Positions 16,995 through 26,432 are shown, counted from the first letter of the stretch. The stretch: 64,000 nt of DNA from CAZUZS01 sp964624795 (GCA_964624795.1 CAZUZS010000010.1:1-64000); one strand, 5' to 3'. Numbers and translations are program-made. The notes: generated by a model from the letters alone, not told the origin.

Positions 16995-18782
16995 ATGGCT
17001 TACATCGTTCTTGCCCGCAAATGGCGACCGATGGTTTTCGAGGATGTAATCGGTCAGGAGCATGTGACCCGCACATTAATGAATGCTTTGAAAAATGAGC
17101 GAATTGCACACGCCTATATTTTCGCGGGACCGCGCGGTGTGGGCAAAACCACCACTGCAAGGTTATTGGCAAAAGCCGTAAATTGCGAACGGCAGCCGGC
17201 TGTCAATCCATGCAACGAGTGCCCAAACTGTAAAAGCATCACAGAAGGACACAGCCTGGACGTAATTGAAATTGATGGTGCAAGTAACCGGGGCATTGAT
17301 GAAATCAGAAATCTTCGGGAAAACATCCGGTTTGCCCCGGCCTCCAATCGCTACAAAATTTACATCATCGATGAAGTCCACATGCTGACGAAAGAAGCGT
17401 TTAATGCTCTTTTGAAAACCCTGGAAGAGCCTCCGTCTCACGCGATATTTATTTTTGCCACAACCGAAATTCATAAGGTACCCCTGACAATATTGTCCCG
17501 GTGCCAGCGATTCGATTTTAAGCGGCTCTCTATCGGTAAAATTGTGGATCAGCTCCGAAAAATTGTCACCGCAGAAAATATTGAGATCAACGATGAGGCG
17601 CTTCTCCTGATTGCCAGGAAGGCGGATGGCAGCATGAGGGACGGAGAGAGCATTCTCGACCAGATGATATCGTTCAGCGATGGTAAACTGAGTGTAGAAC
17701 AGGTGAGGCTCTCGCTGGGCATGATCGACCAGGATGTATATTTCAATTTCACGGATCTCCTGAAAAAGAAAGATACCGCCGAGGTGCTGAAATATGCTGA
17801 TCAGATCATTAGCTCGGGGCACGATCTTGTCGATTTTATCCACGGGCTTCAGGAACATTTTCGGAATTTGCTTCTTGTCAGTGCGCTCCAAGACTCAAAA
17901 TTGTTGGATGTCACGGATTATTATGCCAAACGATATGAGTCGGACGCGGCCAGTTTCAATGAAAGGGATCTCATTCATTACATTCATATTATCAGCGAAG
18001 GGGAACAGGAGTTAAAATTCAGCACCTTCCCGCAGCTCGCTCTTGAAATGCTGCTCCTCAAGATAACGCATCTGCCGCCAAGCGAGAAACTGGAGGAGAT
18101 CCTTGCATTAATAGAAAAATTAAAAGAAAATCCCGAAATTTCAATCTCACAAAATACAGCTCCCACCACAAGACAAGAGCAACCCAAACCGGATACGAAA
18201 GCTTCTGCTACGAATCCGGCAGATCGAGCGTCACAGCATGATGCAAACATTCCCGAATTGAAATCTTCTCCAGGGCCGGCTGTCTCAGGAAACCGGGTAG
18301 GGGAAGAATTGGGCAGGGTGGAAAAACGATGGAACGAATTCAAGAAATTGGACCAAAAAGCAACCCCGACTGAAAATGAGGAATCAGAAGTTACGATCGA
18401 TCTGTCTGCCGTTGCAGCAAAATGGCCGGAAATTGTCGAGAAAGTGCGATCGCAAAAAATAGCGCTTGGTTCTTTTCTGCAGGAGGGAGTGCCGTATAAA
18501 GTGGACGAAGGGAAGTTGCTGATCGCCTATGACAAGCAATCTGAATTTCACCGCGAGCACGTGGAAAAAGGCCGCAAATTGATTGAAGAAATCATGAAGA
18601 CTGATTTCAATTTACCCATTCATCTTGATTTTTTTACAATGGATTTCAAGAAAGAGGGAATTGCCAAGCAGCCGCGTACACCCGAGGAAATTATTCAGGA
18701 TATCAAAAACAAAGAGCCAATCATTCGAAAAATCATCGACATGTTTGACCTGGATGAAAACAGTGATCAGGGAATTTCGTGA
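16995..18782 (+). CDS. dnaX: DNA polymerase III subunit gamma/tau (clamp loader)
   Basis: 595 residues. YIVLARKWRPMVFEDVIGQE is the standard DnaX N terminus; Walker A GPRGVGKTTTAR, four zinc cysteines around residues 60-77 (CERQPAVNPCNECPNC), Walker B IIDEVHMLT, and sensor/arginine-finger segments ATTEIHKVPLTILSRC follow. The AAA+ part is about 1-360. Beyond it come a low-complexity Pro/Ser/Thr/Lys linker (about 385-470) and a tau-like C-terminal region. It loads the sliding clamp and organises the replisome. I could not identify a correctly phased A-rich slippery site for a separate gamma product. First gene of the conserved dnaX-ybaB-recR group. Confidence 0.95.
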   Translation: MAYIVLARKWRPMVFEDVIGQEHVTRTLMNALKNERIAHAYIFAGPRGVGKTTTARLLAKAVNCERQPAVNPCNECPNCKSITEGHSLDVIEIDGASNRGIDEIRNLRENIRFAPASNRYKIYIIDEVHMLTKEAFNALLKTLEEPPSHAIFIFATTEIHKVPLTILSRCQRFDFKRLSIGKIVDQLRKIVTAENIEINDEALLLIARKADGSMRDGESILDQMISFSDGKLSVEQVRLSLGMIDQDVYFNFTDLLKKKDTAEVLKYADQIISSGHDLVDFIHGLQEHFRNLLLVSALQDSKLLDVTDYYAKRYESDAASFNERDLIHYIHIISEGEQELKFSTFPQLALEMLLLKITHLPPSEKLEEILALIEKLKENPEISISQNTAPTTRQEQPKPDTKASATNPADRASQHDANIPELKSSPGPAVSGNRVGEELGRVEKRWNEFKKLDQKATPTENEESEVTIDLSAVAAKWPEIVEKVRSQKIALGSFLQEGVPYKVDEGKLLIAYDKQSEFHREHVEKGRKLIEEIMKTDFNLPIHLDFFTMDFKKEGIAKQPRTPEEIIQDIKNKEPIIRKIIDMFDLDENSDQGIS

Positions 18783-18843
18783 TATTATTGTTGAATATGA
18801 TTTTGTAAAAGGATACATTTTTTACCAAAACAGGAGTTTTTTA

Positions 18844-19179
18844 ATGAAAGGCGGAATGAATCAGATATTAAAGCAAGCGCAAAAGATGCAGGAAGAAATG
18901 GCGCGGGTTCAGGCGGAATTGGCCAATATTACAGTTGAGGGTTCGGCCGGAGGCGGAATGGTAAAGGTTACATCGAATTGTCAAAACCAGATTATGAAAG
19001 TCGAAATTGAGAAGGAAGTTGTGGATCCCGAGGATAAAGAGATGTTGGAAGACCTGGTTGCCGCAGCAGTAAACCAGGCGCTGGAAAATGCACAGAAGAG
19101 AGCCCAGGAAGAGATGAGCAAAGTAACCGGCGGGATGTTGGGAAATATGCCCGGCGGTTTTAAGTTGCCTGGACTTTAA
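18844..19179 (+). CDS. ybaB: nucleoid-associated protein, YbaB/EbfC family
   Basis: 111 residues from ATG 18844, with an AGGAG site 7-8 bases upstream. MNQILKQAQKMQEEMARVQ begins the alpha-helical arm, then ANITVEGSAGGGMVKVTSNC and the EKEVVDPEDKEMLEDLVAAA helix typical of the family, ending in a Gly/Pro/Met-rich tail. The dimer binds DNA without strict sequence preference. Its place between dnaX and recR is the usual one, pointing to a role near replication/recombination. Confidence 0.93.
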   Translation: MKGGMNQILKQAQKMQEEMARVQAELANITVEGSAGGGMVKVTSNCQNQIMKVEIEKEVVDPEDKEMLEDLVAAAVNQALENAQKRAQEEMSKVTGGMLGNMPGGFKLPGL

Positions 19180-19182
19180 TAT

Positions 19183-19782
19183 ATGTCTTCGCAGTCCCTA
19201 CCTCACGCCCTTCAGGATTTGATCGGAGAATTCGGACGTTTGCCGGGAATTGGCAGAAAGACGGCCACACGGCTTGCTTTGTATATCCTGAATTCCTCCA
19301 AAAATGAAGCGGACTCTCTGGCACATGCTATTCAGCAAGTTAAGGAACGAATCCGGTTTTGTTCAATTTGTTTCAATTACACAGAATCGGATATTTGCTC
19401 GATTTGCAGCGACAGCTCCAGGGATACCGGCAAAATTTGCGTGGTAGAAGATCCGACAACCATTATGCTGATCGAAAAAACAAACGAATATGACGGCATC
19501 TACCATGTTTTGGGAGGAGTAATCTCGCCGCTGGACGGGGTTGGTCCGGAAGATTTGCATATTAAAGAACTAATGAATCGCATGGAGAATTGTGAGGAGG
19601 TTATCCTGGCGCTAAACTCCAGCACGGAAGGGGAGGCGACCGGCATCTACATTTCCCGGTTGACAAAACCTTTGGGCGTGCGAATCACGCGATTGGCAAG
19701 AGGCATCCCGTTGGGTAGCAACCTGGAGTTCGTTGATGAACTCACCCTGAGCAAAGCCCTCAAGACACGAAATGAAATTTGA
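19183..19782 (+). CDS. recR: recombination mediator protein RecR
   Basis: 199 residues, the normal family length. Helix-hairpin-helix LPGIGRKTATRLALYIL near residue 17, a Cys4 zinc motif (CSICFNYTESDICSIC) at about 57-72, and a Toprim domain beginning ICVVEDPTTIMLIE, with the Walker-like C-terminal part ARGIPLGSNLEFVDELTLSK. RecR with RecO/RecF loads RecA on gapped DNA. It starts three bases after ybaB, so translation is probably coupled. Confidence 0.96.
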   Translation: MSSQSLPHALQDLIGEFGRLPGIGRKTATRLALYILNSSKNEADSLAHAIQQVKERIRFCSICFNYTESDICSICSDSSRDTGKICVVEDPTTIMLIEKTNEYDGIYHVLGGVISPLDGVGPEDLHIKELMNRMENCEEVILALNSSTEGEATGIYISRLTKPLGVRITRLARGIPLGSNLEFVDELTLSKALKTRNEI

Positions 19783-19845
19783 GGCTGCTTGCGCGATCCT
19801 CTCGCAGTCCAAATCCCCAAATAGCAAAAAATATGAGATTAGGCA

Positions 19846-20544
19846 ATGATTCCACTTCGGGACACTATCCGTTCCCGTACCTTCCCGATAATGACTCTCT
19901 CCCTGATCCTCATCAATCTGCTCATATATGTCTATGAAATATCTCTAGGAACGGCGCTCCCTAAGTTTCTTCAACAATATGGAGTTGTGCCTGCGAATTA
20001 TTTTGTTCAGGGACACCTGAAACCAGTCCTGGTTCTTTTTAATATTTTGCCGTTGATTTCCGCCATGTTTCTTCATGGGGGCTGGCTGCATGTAATTGGG
20101 AATATGTGGTTTTTGTGGATTTTTGGCGATAATGTCGAAGATCGAATTGGGCACACGCGGTTCCTGTTTTTTTATATCCTATGCGGAATTCTGGCGACTG
20201 CCGGCCATATTTTTATAAACCCGGCATCGCAATTACCGCTTATCGGCGCCAGTGGTGCAATTGCCGGTGTCATGGGTGCCTACTTCATTCTTTTTCCCAG
20301 GTCCCGTATTCTGACCGCGGTTTTTCTTCTTATCATTTTTACGGTGGTGGAAATCCGCGCGGTATATTTTCTGGCAATCTGGATACTATTCCAGTTGCTG
20401 AGTGGGGCAGCAGAGATCGGCACTGCAAGCCAGACCGGGGGCGTCGCATGGTGGGCGCACCTTGGAGGGTTTATATCCGGTGCAGTTCTTGTTTTCCTGT
20501 TCAGAAAATCCGGGCCGAGGAAAGCCAAAATTCCAATTCCGTGA
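19846..20544 (+). CDS. rhomboid-family intramembrane serine protease
   Basis: 232 residues with six or seven hydrophobic helices. HGGWLHVIGNMWFLWIFGDN (about 77-95) is the rhomboid HxxxN region, GASGAIAG contains the nucleophile Ser136, and AHLGGFISG supplies the catalytic His205 (Ser-His dyad). Rhomboids cut transmembrane substrates inside the membrane; the target here is unknown. The gene follows recR by 63 bases but has no functional tie to it. A short hydrophilic tail ends the protein. Confidence 0.9.
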   Translation: MIPLRDTIRSRTFPIMTLSLILINLLIYVYEISLGTALPKFLQQYGVVPANYFVQGHLKPVLVLFNILPLISAMFLHGGWLHVIGNMWFLWIFGDNVEDRIGHTRFLFFYILCGILATAGHIFINPASQLPLIGASGAIAGVMGAYFILFPRSRILTAVFLLIIFTVVEIRAVYFLAIWILFQLLSGAAEIGTASQTGGVAWWAHLGGFISGAVLVFLFRKSGPRKAKIPIP

Positions 20545-20638
20545 TTTCATGAAACGACCGAACAGTAGATTCAAGACACTACTCCGCTTGGATTTGCCGT
20601 CTCGCATTTTCAACTTTAATCGGTAATAAATTAACGAC

Positions 20639-20667
20639 TTGACAGCTTATTTCCGGGTGCTTAATTT
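20639..20667 (+). promoter_or_regulatory. promoter of the sirtuin gene
   Basis: Consensus -35 TTGACA (20639-20644), 17 bases, TAATTT (20662-20667), 26 bases before the ATG at 20693. AGGGAT just ahead of the ATG is the ribosome site. Confidence 0.6.
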
Positions 20668-20692
20668 AACGCAAATTTAGCAAGGGATAGAA

Positions 20693-21430
20693 ATGGAATT
20701 TAGCGATAAGCTGTTGAATAGACTGCGTGGTGCCCATAGCGTCGGCGTCTTAACCGGGGCAGGAATTTCGGCTCCGAGCGGAGTTCCTACTTTCCGCGGT
20801 GAGGATGGATTGTGGAAGAAGTTTCGCCCGGAGGAACTGGCAAATTATAATGCTTTCCGCCGAAATCCGGAGCTGGTGTGGGAGTGGTACAACTGGCGCC
20901 GCAAATTGATTAAAGATATCAAGCCTAATCTGGGTCACTACGCGCTTGTAGATATGGAAAAATATTTCTCCGATTTTGCCATAATCACTCAAAATGTGGA
21001 TAATCTGCATGAAATGGCTGGAAGCGCAAACGTAATTGGATTGCATGGAAATATTATGCATAATAAGTGCATGGATTGCGGAAAGCCCTATGAAGCCGAA
21101 CTGGTGCTGGACGACAAACCGCCGCAATGCCCGGATTGCGGAGGGTTGATTCGGCCAGATGTGGTCTGGTTTGGTGAGATGCTGCCGGAGGATGCCATTC
21201 GGCAGGCGCAGGAATTGGCAATTCGAAGTGAGGTGTTTTTTTCTATCGGCACTTCTTCCCAGGTCGAACCGGCTGCTTCACTTCCGTACATGGCAAAAGG
21301 AAACGGGGCCTATATAGTCGAAATAAATATTGAAGAAACTCCCCTGACACCGGTTGCAGACGAATATTTCAACAGCCCGGTAGATAAAGTTTTGCCCGAA
21401 CTCGTCATTGCACTGGAAAATAAAAAATAA
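20693..21430 (+). CDS. cobB: NAD-dependent protein deacylase, sirtuin (Sir2/CobB) family
   Basis: 245 residues. NAD-binding GAGISAPSGVPTFRG, TQNVDNLHE, catalytic His118 in GLHGN, two CxxC zinc pairs (CMDCG at 126-129, CPDCGG), and GTSSQVEPAASLP near the NAD pocket. WEWYNWRRK places Tyr66 and Arg69 in a Y-x2-R arrangement, which in SIRT5 and E. coli CobB binds acidic acyl groups; the enzyme may therefore remove succinyl or malonyl as well as acetyl from lysine. Cytoplasmic, own promoter. Ends 63 bases before the TPR lipoprotein gene. Confidence 0.93.
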   Translation: MEFSDKLLNRLRGAHSVGVLTGAGISAPSGVPTFRGEDGLWKKFRPEELANYNAFRRNPELVWEWYNWRRKLIKDIKPNLGHYALVDMEKYFSDFAIITQNVDNLHEMAGSANVIGLHGNIMHNKCMDCGKPYEAELVLDDKPPQCPDCGGLIRPDVVWFGEMLPEDAIRQAQELAIRSEVFFSIGTSSQVEPAASLPYMAKGNGAYIVEINIEETPLTPVADEYFNSPVDKVLPELVIALENKK

Positions 21431-21493
21431 TAGCAAGAACAAATTGCCGGAGCGTTCGTTATAATCCGAAACTAATAATTTGTCGATTGGTAA

Positions 21494-23725
21494 ATGAAAT
21501 TCAAGTATCTTAAGTTTTTTGCGGCAGCATTTCTACTCTACATCACAACCATGAGTTGTGCGTATTATAATACCCTTTTCAACGCCAAGGATACCTACAA
21601 ACAGGGTATTGAAATTATTCAGAAGGAACCGGAGAAGGACACGCATCCGCAGGCCAACAAGTTCTTCGAACAGACCATTGATAAATGCTGGAAACTGATT
21701 GAAATATATGGCGATCACAGCAAATATTCCGACGATGCATTGCTGTACATCGTCAAATGTGAGTTCTACCTGAACAAAATCGCCCAGGCCAAACTGCATG
21801 TCGATCAATTTATAGCAAAATATCCAAAAAGCGAATTCATTCCGGAAGCGAATCTGTGGTATGGAAAAATACTGCTGGCCGAAAAGAAAGTCGATGATGG
21901 CAAAGAGCGCCTCAATTTTAGTTTGAACAATTCTCGCAGCAGCCGGATCAAAGCGGAAGCGTATTACGAGCTTGGTAATCTGGCCTTTCAGGACAGCGCC
22001 TATACCGATGCTGTTGAATATTTTGAACGGGCGCTTCAAGAGAAGATTGACAAGCAGTACGCAGCCTTTATTCAATTTTATTTAGGCGAGTCTTATTTTC
22101 AGCAGAAACAATACAAAGAGGCAATCAATCGTTACAAAAAAGTTGAAAAATTTTCACCCAGCCTGGATGTAGAATATAAGACGAAATACAACTTAGCCAA
22201 GAGCTATTCGGAAATCGGTAAATATGATGATGCTTTGCAAATTTTGCGCAAAATGCTTACCGCTCCGCGATTTAAGAATTTTGTGCCGTTTATAAAATCG
22301 GAAATTGCAGGGATCTATTTTCAGCAGAAAAAAGTGCCAGAATCTCTTGAATTATATAAAGAAGTAGTGAGGGAAAGGGCGCCAAGCGCCGGAACCGCCT
22401 GGGCGAGTTACAGCCTGGCACAAATATACGAAAACACTATTCTGAATGTAGATTCCGCTGTTTTCTATTATGGCGAGGTGAAAAAGCTCTACGCAAAGTA
22501 CGACAGTGTTGAACAGGCCGAAAACAAACATCTTTTCCTTTCCGAGCTCAAGAAAATACGCGATTCGATAAAAAATGATTCGCGGCTTGTGTACCGCCTG
22601 CAGACGGATGCCGTTTTCAAAGATTCGCTTTATAACGCGCAGTTGGAAGATTCGCTTAAAAGGGAATATGGTTTGCTGGCGGAAAATCCGGATACCAGTG
22701 CGCAATATCAGCACAGGCTGGACAGCCTAAAACTGGCAATGCAGGACTCATTAAATCCTGACAGCACCAAATCTGATACAACGGAGGGTGCCCCGCCAGA
22801 TACAACAAAAGATGAAGATCAATTTAATAATTTTCTGTATGGTACCAGCGAAAATAATTCGGGGAATAACAATAAATCTCCGGAAGGCGGGGAAAATACG
22901 GATAAGACGCAACCCGTTGTAAGGGAATTGGAAAAACGGAAGCTGCCTCAAATACAAGACGACCTGAGAAAGAATCGCTTCCATCTTGCCGAATATTTTC
23001 TCTTGCAAATCCAGGATTACGATTCAGCATACTTTTACTATAAAAAATTCCTTTCTGCATATTCGGATTCTGTCCTCACGCCTAAGGCGCTGTACTCAAT
23101 GTACTTTATTTTCTCACAGCCCGATCATTTTAACGAACATAAACAGGACTCCCTGGAACAAGTGCTGATTAGCGATTACCCGGCTTCGCCCTTCGCAAAA
23201 GAGATTCTGAAAAAGAAGGGACTTTTGGAAACCACCGAAGAGAAGGATTCGGTGGCAGAAGAAGGCCACGACTTATTCCGGGAAGCAGAAAATCTATATA
23301 GTGAAGACCATGTGGACAGCGCCCTGAAGGTATATCAAAAAGTTGCCAGCCTGGATACAAGTTTGTTATGGGCTGCAAAAGCGCAATATGCGACCGCATG
23401 GATTTATGAGCATAATCTGCATAATACAGAGGCTGCGATAAAAGCCTATAGGGAACTTAAAGAAAAATATAAGCAGCCGGAATTTGTAAAGGCGGCATCA
23501 AAAAAGGTGGCGCCCCCGCCGGAGGAAACCACTGAACCTGCTCCCGGCGCCGAAGTGAGCGATTCCACCCGGTTTGAGAATCCTGCTGATACCACGCGAA
23601 CCATTCTCGCCGATGAAAGCGACATTCAGAAGGAAACGGATGAGGTGCGAAACGAAACAACTCTCCCGTCAATTGCAGGTACAAAACGCTACCGGTTGTG
23701 GCGAAAAAACAGGGCGACCAAATAA
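21494..23725 (+). CDS. large TPR-repeat outer-membrane lipoprotein
   Basis: 743 residues. A signal peptide of about 20 residues ends in TMSC-A, a plausible lipobox with Thr instead of Leu at -3. Residues about 40-340 are BamD-like tetratricopeptide repeats (SKYSDDALLYIVKCEFYLNK, AEAYYELGNLAFQDSAYTDA), a Ser/Asp/Asn-rich disordered segment spans about 395-475, and further TPRs reach 655 before a Pro/Glu/Thr-rich tail. Similar TPR lipoproteins in the FCB group include BamD-type assembly factors and SprE/PorW of the T9SS; with PorV-like genes in this window an SprE-like role is attractive but unproven. No enzymatic motif. RlpA-type gene follows by 30 bases, probably co-transcribed. Confidence 0.75.
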   Translation: MKFKYLKFFAAAFLLYITTMSCAYYNTLFNAKDTYKQGIEIIQKEPEKDTHPQANKFFEQTIDKCWKLIEIYGDHSKYSDDALLYIVKCEFYLNKIAQAKLHVDQFIAKYPKSEFIPEANLWYGKILLAEKKVDDGKERLNFSLNNSRSSRIKAEAYYELGNLAFQDSAYTDAVEYFERALQEKIDKQYAAFIQFYLGESYFQQKQYKEAINRYKKVEKFSPSLDVEYKTKYNLAKSYSEIGKYDDALQILRKMLTAPRFKNFVPFIKSEIAGIYFQQKKVPESLELYKEVVRERAPSAGTAWASYSLAQIYENTILNVDSAVFYYGEVKKLYAKYDSVEQAENKHLFLSELKKIRDSIKNDSRLVYRLQTDAVFKDSLYNAQLEDSLKREYGLLAENPDTSAQYQHRLDSLKLAMQDSLNPDSTKSDTTEGAPPDTTKDEDQFNNFLYGTSENNSGNNNKSPEGGENTDKTQPVVRELEKRKLPQIQDDLRKNRFHLAEYFLLQIQDYDSAYFYYKKFLSAYSDSVLTPKALYSMYFIFSQPDHFNEHKQDSLEQVLISDYPASPFAKEILKKKGLLETTEEKDSVAEEGHDLFREAENLYSEDHVDSALKVYQKVASLDTSLLWAAKAQYATAWIYEHNLHNTEAAIKAYRELKEKYKQPEFVKAASKKVAPPPEETTEPAPGAEVSDSTRFENPADTTRTILADESDIQKETDEVRNETTLPSIAGTKRYRLWRKNRATK

Positions 23726-23755
23726 AAATAGACTGATTAATTGCAGGAATCGGAA

Positions 23756-24205
23756 ATGAAATGGAACTTCTTGCTAATATTCAGCATCATCGTATCCATT
23801 TTGATGGCCTGTTCCCATCAAACAAACATTCGCTCCAGGATTGGAGAGGAGAGCATACGGCGGGAAGATTTGAGAAAAGACCGGAAGTCCCACCAATCAA
23901 ATGAAACCTTCATCGGTTTGGCATCATATTACGGCGAAGAATTTAACGGTAACAAGACCGCAAACGGCGAGACATATGACATGAACGGCCTGACCGGTGC
24001 GCACCGTTCCCTACCGTTTGGCACGATCTGCAAAGTTACCAACCTCGAAAATCAACGATCAGTCATTATTCGGATTAACGACCGCGGTCCGTTTGTTCCG
24101 AACAGAATTCTCGATTTATCGCGAGGAGCTGCAGCCAAATTGCACGGTTTGTCGGCCGGCGTCCTGAAGGTGAAAATTGAAATTCTCAGTTATCCCGAAG
24201 AGTAA
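23756..24205 (+). CDS. rlpA: septal-ring lytic transglycosylase-like lipoprotein RlpA
   Basis: 149 residues from ATG 23756 (AGGAAT upstream); an in-frame TTG at 23741 would add five polar residues before the signal peptide. Signal sequence ending LMAC is a good lipobox. The double-psi beta-barrel spans about 50-145: GLASYYGEEFNGNKTANGE, LPFGTICKVTNL, and INDRGPFVPNRILDLSRGAA with the Asp of the family's active site. RlpA proteins cut peptide-free glycan strands during separation or act as structural septal proteins. The SPOR domain that often follows is absent here. Confidence 0.88.
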   Translation: MKWNFLLIFSIIVSILMACSHQTNIRSRIGEESIRREDLRKDRKSHQSNETFIGLASYYGEEFNGNKTANGETYDMNGLTGAHRSLPFGTICKVTNLENQRSVIIRINDRGPFVPNRILDLSRGAAAKLHGLSAGVLKVKIEILSYPEE

Positions 24206-24245
24206 TTGCACGCCAGGAACACAGATAATTTCCCGGAATAATATT

Positions 24246-24274
24246 TTGATGATTTGTTTTAAGAACTTTAAATT
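24246..24274 (+). promoter_or_regulatory. promoter of trxA
   Basis: TTGATG (24246-24251), 17 bases, TAAATT (24269-24274). Transcription would start near 24281, 40 bases before the ATG, which has a GAGGAG ribosome site. The -10 hexamer is identical to that of the tRNA-Ala promoter. Confidence 0.5.
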
Positions 24275-24320
24275 TTTATCTTATGAGCCGTTATTGATTA
24301 TATGAAACGAGGAGATTTAT

Positions 24321-24644
24321 ATGGCAAAACCATTTGAAGTTAAAGATGCCACTTTCGAGGAAGATGTTTTAAATTCCGACTTGCCTGTGGTAGTCGATTT
24401 TTGGGCGGTATGGTGCGGCCCGTGCAAAATGATTGCTCCCATCATGGAAGAGTTTGCGAATGAATATGAAGGCAAACTAAAGGTTGCCAAACTTGATGTG
24501 GATAATAATCCCAATGTGGCAGTCAAATACGGGATCCGCAGCATTCCTACAGTGCTGTTTTTTAAGGATGGCAAAATAGTGGAACAAGTCATTGGGGCAT
24601 ATCCCAAATCCCATTTTAAGGATAAGGTAGAAAAAATTATCTGA
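24321..24644 (+). CDS. trxA: thioredoxin
   Basis: 107 residues, standard size. Active site WCGPCK (Cys32, Cys35), the buried Asp24-equivalent in VVVDFWAVWC, cis-Pro segment IRSIPTVLFF and the C-terminal helix are all present. It is a cytoplasmic dithiol reductant for ribonucleotide reductase, peroxiredoxins and others. It forms its own unit between a promoter at 24246 and a strong terminator at 24666. Confidence 0.97.
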   Translation: MAKPFEVKDATFEEDVLNSDLPVVVDFWAVWCGPCKMIAPIMEEFANEYEGKLKVAKLDVDNNPNVAVKYGIRSIPTVLFFKDGKIVEQVIGAYPKSHFKDKVEKII

Positions 24645-24665
24645 TTTGCCGGTTTTTCAGAGTAG

Positions 24666-24689
24666 GGGAGGTGAGAACCTCCCTTTTTT
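24666..24689 (+). terminator. rho-independent terminator after trxA
   Basis: GGGAGGT (24666-24672), tetraloop GAGA, ACCTCCC (24677-24683) and six T residues: a 7-bp perfect stem placed 22 bases after the stop codon. Confidence 0.9.
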
Positions 24690-24785
24690 ATTATAATACT
24701 TTTTCGTATCATCCGTATGAATATCACCCGGCAAAACTCTCAGATTTCTTCTTTTTTGAAGCGCTAACTAAAATAAAATATTAAT

Positions 24786-25400
24786 ATGACAATGCTGGTT
24801 ATAAAAGAATCAAATTTCCTAAAAAGCATCGTGGAGCTTAAAGATCGCCCGATTCCGCTTCTTCCGGAATTTGCTTTCGCCGGCAGATCAAACGTTGGAA
24901 AATCATCATTAATAAATTGTCTTTTGAATAGAAAAAATATTGCCCACGTCAGTAAGCAGCCGGGTAAGACAAGGACCTTGAATTATTTTTCTGTAAATGA
25001 GGAATTTTATCTGGTTGATCTCCCCGGGTATGGATATGCAAAAGTTCCGATCCGCGAAAAGGAAAAATGGAGAATAATGATAGAAAATTACCTTACCCGG
25101 AATGAATATTTAGTAACGCTTTTTGTTTTAATAGATGCTTTTGTCGGTATGCAGAAAAATGATTCGCAACTACTGGACTGGCTTCTATTTGAACGGGTGC
25201 CGTTCAAGCTTATTATGACCAAAGCAGATAAGATAAGCAACAATGTTAAGGCGCAAAGACTGTCAGATATCAGGAAATTTGAAAAAAAAGGGAGAAATAT
25301 TCCCACCATCTTCTTTTCTGCGAAATCGAAAGCAGGTCGGGAAGAGGTGCTCTCTGAAATTGGCGCGGCTTTTCACATCCAAAATATAAAGAGAAATTGA
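24786..25400 (+). CDS. engB: ribosome biogenesis GTPase EngB (YsxC/YihA)
   Basis: 204 residues. G1 GRSNVGKSS near 33-41, G2/T residue in KQPGKTRTLNYF, G3 DLPGYG, G4 TKAD and G5-like FSAKS are present in order and at the spacing of the EngB subfamily. The protein acts in 50S ribosomal subunit assembly and is normally essential. It sits alone between the trxA terminator and serA, in the gap of about 90 AT-rich bases from each. Confidence 0.95.
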   Translation: MTMLVIKESNFLKSIVELKDRPIPLLPEFAFAGRSNVGKSSLINCLLNRKNIAHVSKQPGKTRTLNYFSVNEEFYLVDLPGYGYAKVPIREKEKWRIMIENYLTRNEYLVTLFVLIDAFVGMQKNDSQLLDWLLFERVPFKLIMTKADKISNNVKAQRLSDIRKFEKKGRNIPTIFFSAKSKAGREEVLSEIGAAFHIQNIKRN

Positions 25401-25487
25401 AGAATTGATAAATTTTAGAATTATCTTGATTTAATAAGAATTATTTCACATATTTTTCGCCATAAAAATTAACTAAAAGGTGATGCT

Positions 25488-26432
25488 ATGAAAATACTAA
25501 TTAGTGACAAGTCTTCTCCTGCATGTGCGAATGTACTTCGCGAAGCAGGGCACACGGTCGACGAGAAATTTGGGATGCCTGCAGACCAATTGAAAACGAT
25601 AATTGGTGGGTATGATGGATTAATTGTTCGCAGCGCGACGAAGGTGACTGCTGATATTATCAATGCTGCCGCAAATCTCAAGGTTATTGGAAGAGCCGGC
25701 TCCGGAGTTGATAATATTGATGTAAAAGCCGCTACCGAAAAAAATGTCGTTGTGATGAATACGCCGGGGGCAAATACCAATGCCGTTGTGGAACTGACAC
25801 TGATGTATCTTCTTGCACTAAGCCGCAATCTCTATAAGGCCTCCAGCACGATGAAAGAAGGGCAATGGGAAAAGAAAAAGCTTACCGGCAATGAGATTTA
25901 TGGAAAGACCCTGGGGGTTCTTGGCTATGGGAAAATTGGGAGACAAGTCGCAATAAAATCACGATGTCTGGGAATGGAGGTGGTCTGTTATGATCCCTAT
26001 GTGGGCCGCGAGATTATCGATCAGTTTGGGGTGCGACTTGTAGCCCAACTGGACGATCTGCTGTCGGCCGCTGACTATATATCAATTCATGTTCCCAAGA
26101 CACCGGAAACCACCAATTTTATAAACAAAGAAAATCTTTCCAAGATGAAAAAGGGCGTGTACTTCATTAATTGTGCACGTGGCGGTATTGTTAACGAGGC
26201 CGATCTTCTCTGGGCTTTGAATGAAGGAATTGTTTCCGGCGCCGGCATCGATGTGTATGAGAGCGAACCCCCGCAGAACCTGGAGCTTGCACGTCATCCA
26301 AATGTTATTTGTACGCCGCACCTGGGTGCCGCCAGTATTGAAGCACAGGAAAATGTCGGAACCCAGATTGCGCAGCAGTTCGTCGATATGTTTGCCGGAA
26401 AAGGAGTGCGCAATTCGGTAAATCCACGCTAA
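25488..26432 (+). CDS. serA: D-3-phosphoglycerate dehydrogenase, short (no ACT domain)
   Basis: 314 residues of the D-2-hydroxyacid dehydrogenase family. NAD-binding GVLGYGKIGRQVA near 145, catalytic Arg in ARGGIVNE, Glu in GAGIDVYESEPP and His in TPHLGAASIEAQ are present. The substrate-binding N terminus IVRSATKVTADIINAA and GRAGSGVDNIDV match the serine-pathway enzyme. It makes 3-phosphohydroxypyruvate from 3-phosphoglycerate. The C-terminal ACT (serine feedback) domain of longer SerA proteins is missing, so allosteric inhibition by serine is not expected. Ribosome site AAAGGTG. A terminator follows. Confidence 0.9.
   Translation: MKILISDKSSPACANVLREAGHTVDEKFGMPADQLKTIIGGYDGLIVRSATKVTADIINAAANLKVIGRAGSGVDNIDVKAATEKNVVVMNTPGANTNAVVELTLMYLLALSRNLYKASSTMKEGQWEKKKLTGNEIYGKTLGVLGYGKIGRQVAIKSRCLGMEVVCYDPYVGREIIDQFGVRLVAQLDDLLSAADYISIHVPKTPETTNFINKENLSKMKKGVYFINCARGGIVNEADLLWALNEGIVSGAGIDVYESEPPQNLELARHPNVICTPHLGAASIEAQENVGTQIAQQFVDMFAGKGVRNSVNPR

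Noticed and set aside
16995..18782. Programmed frameshift site in dnaX
   Set aside because: An A6 run near 18457 is not in the phase needed for A-AAA-AAG-type slippage and lacks a clear downstream stimulator.
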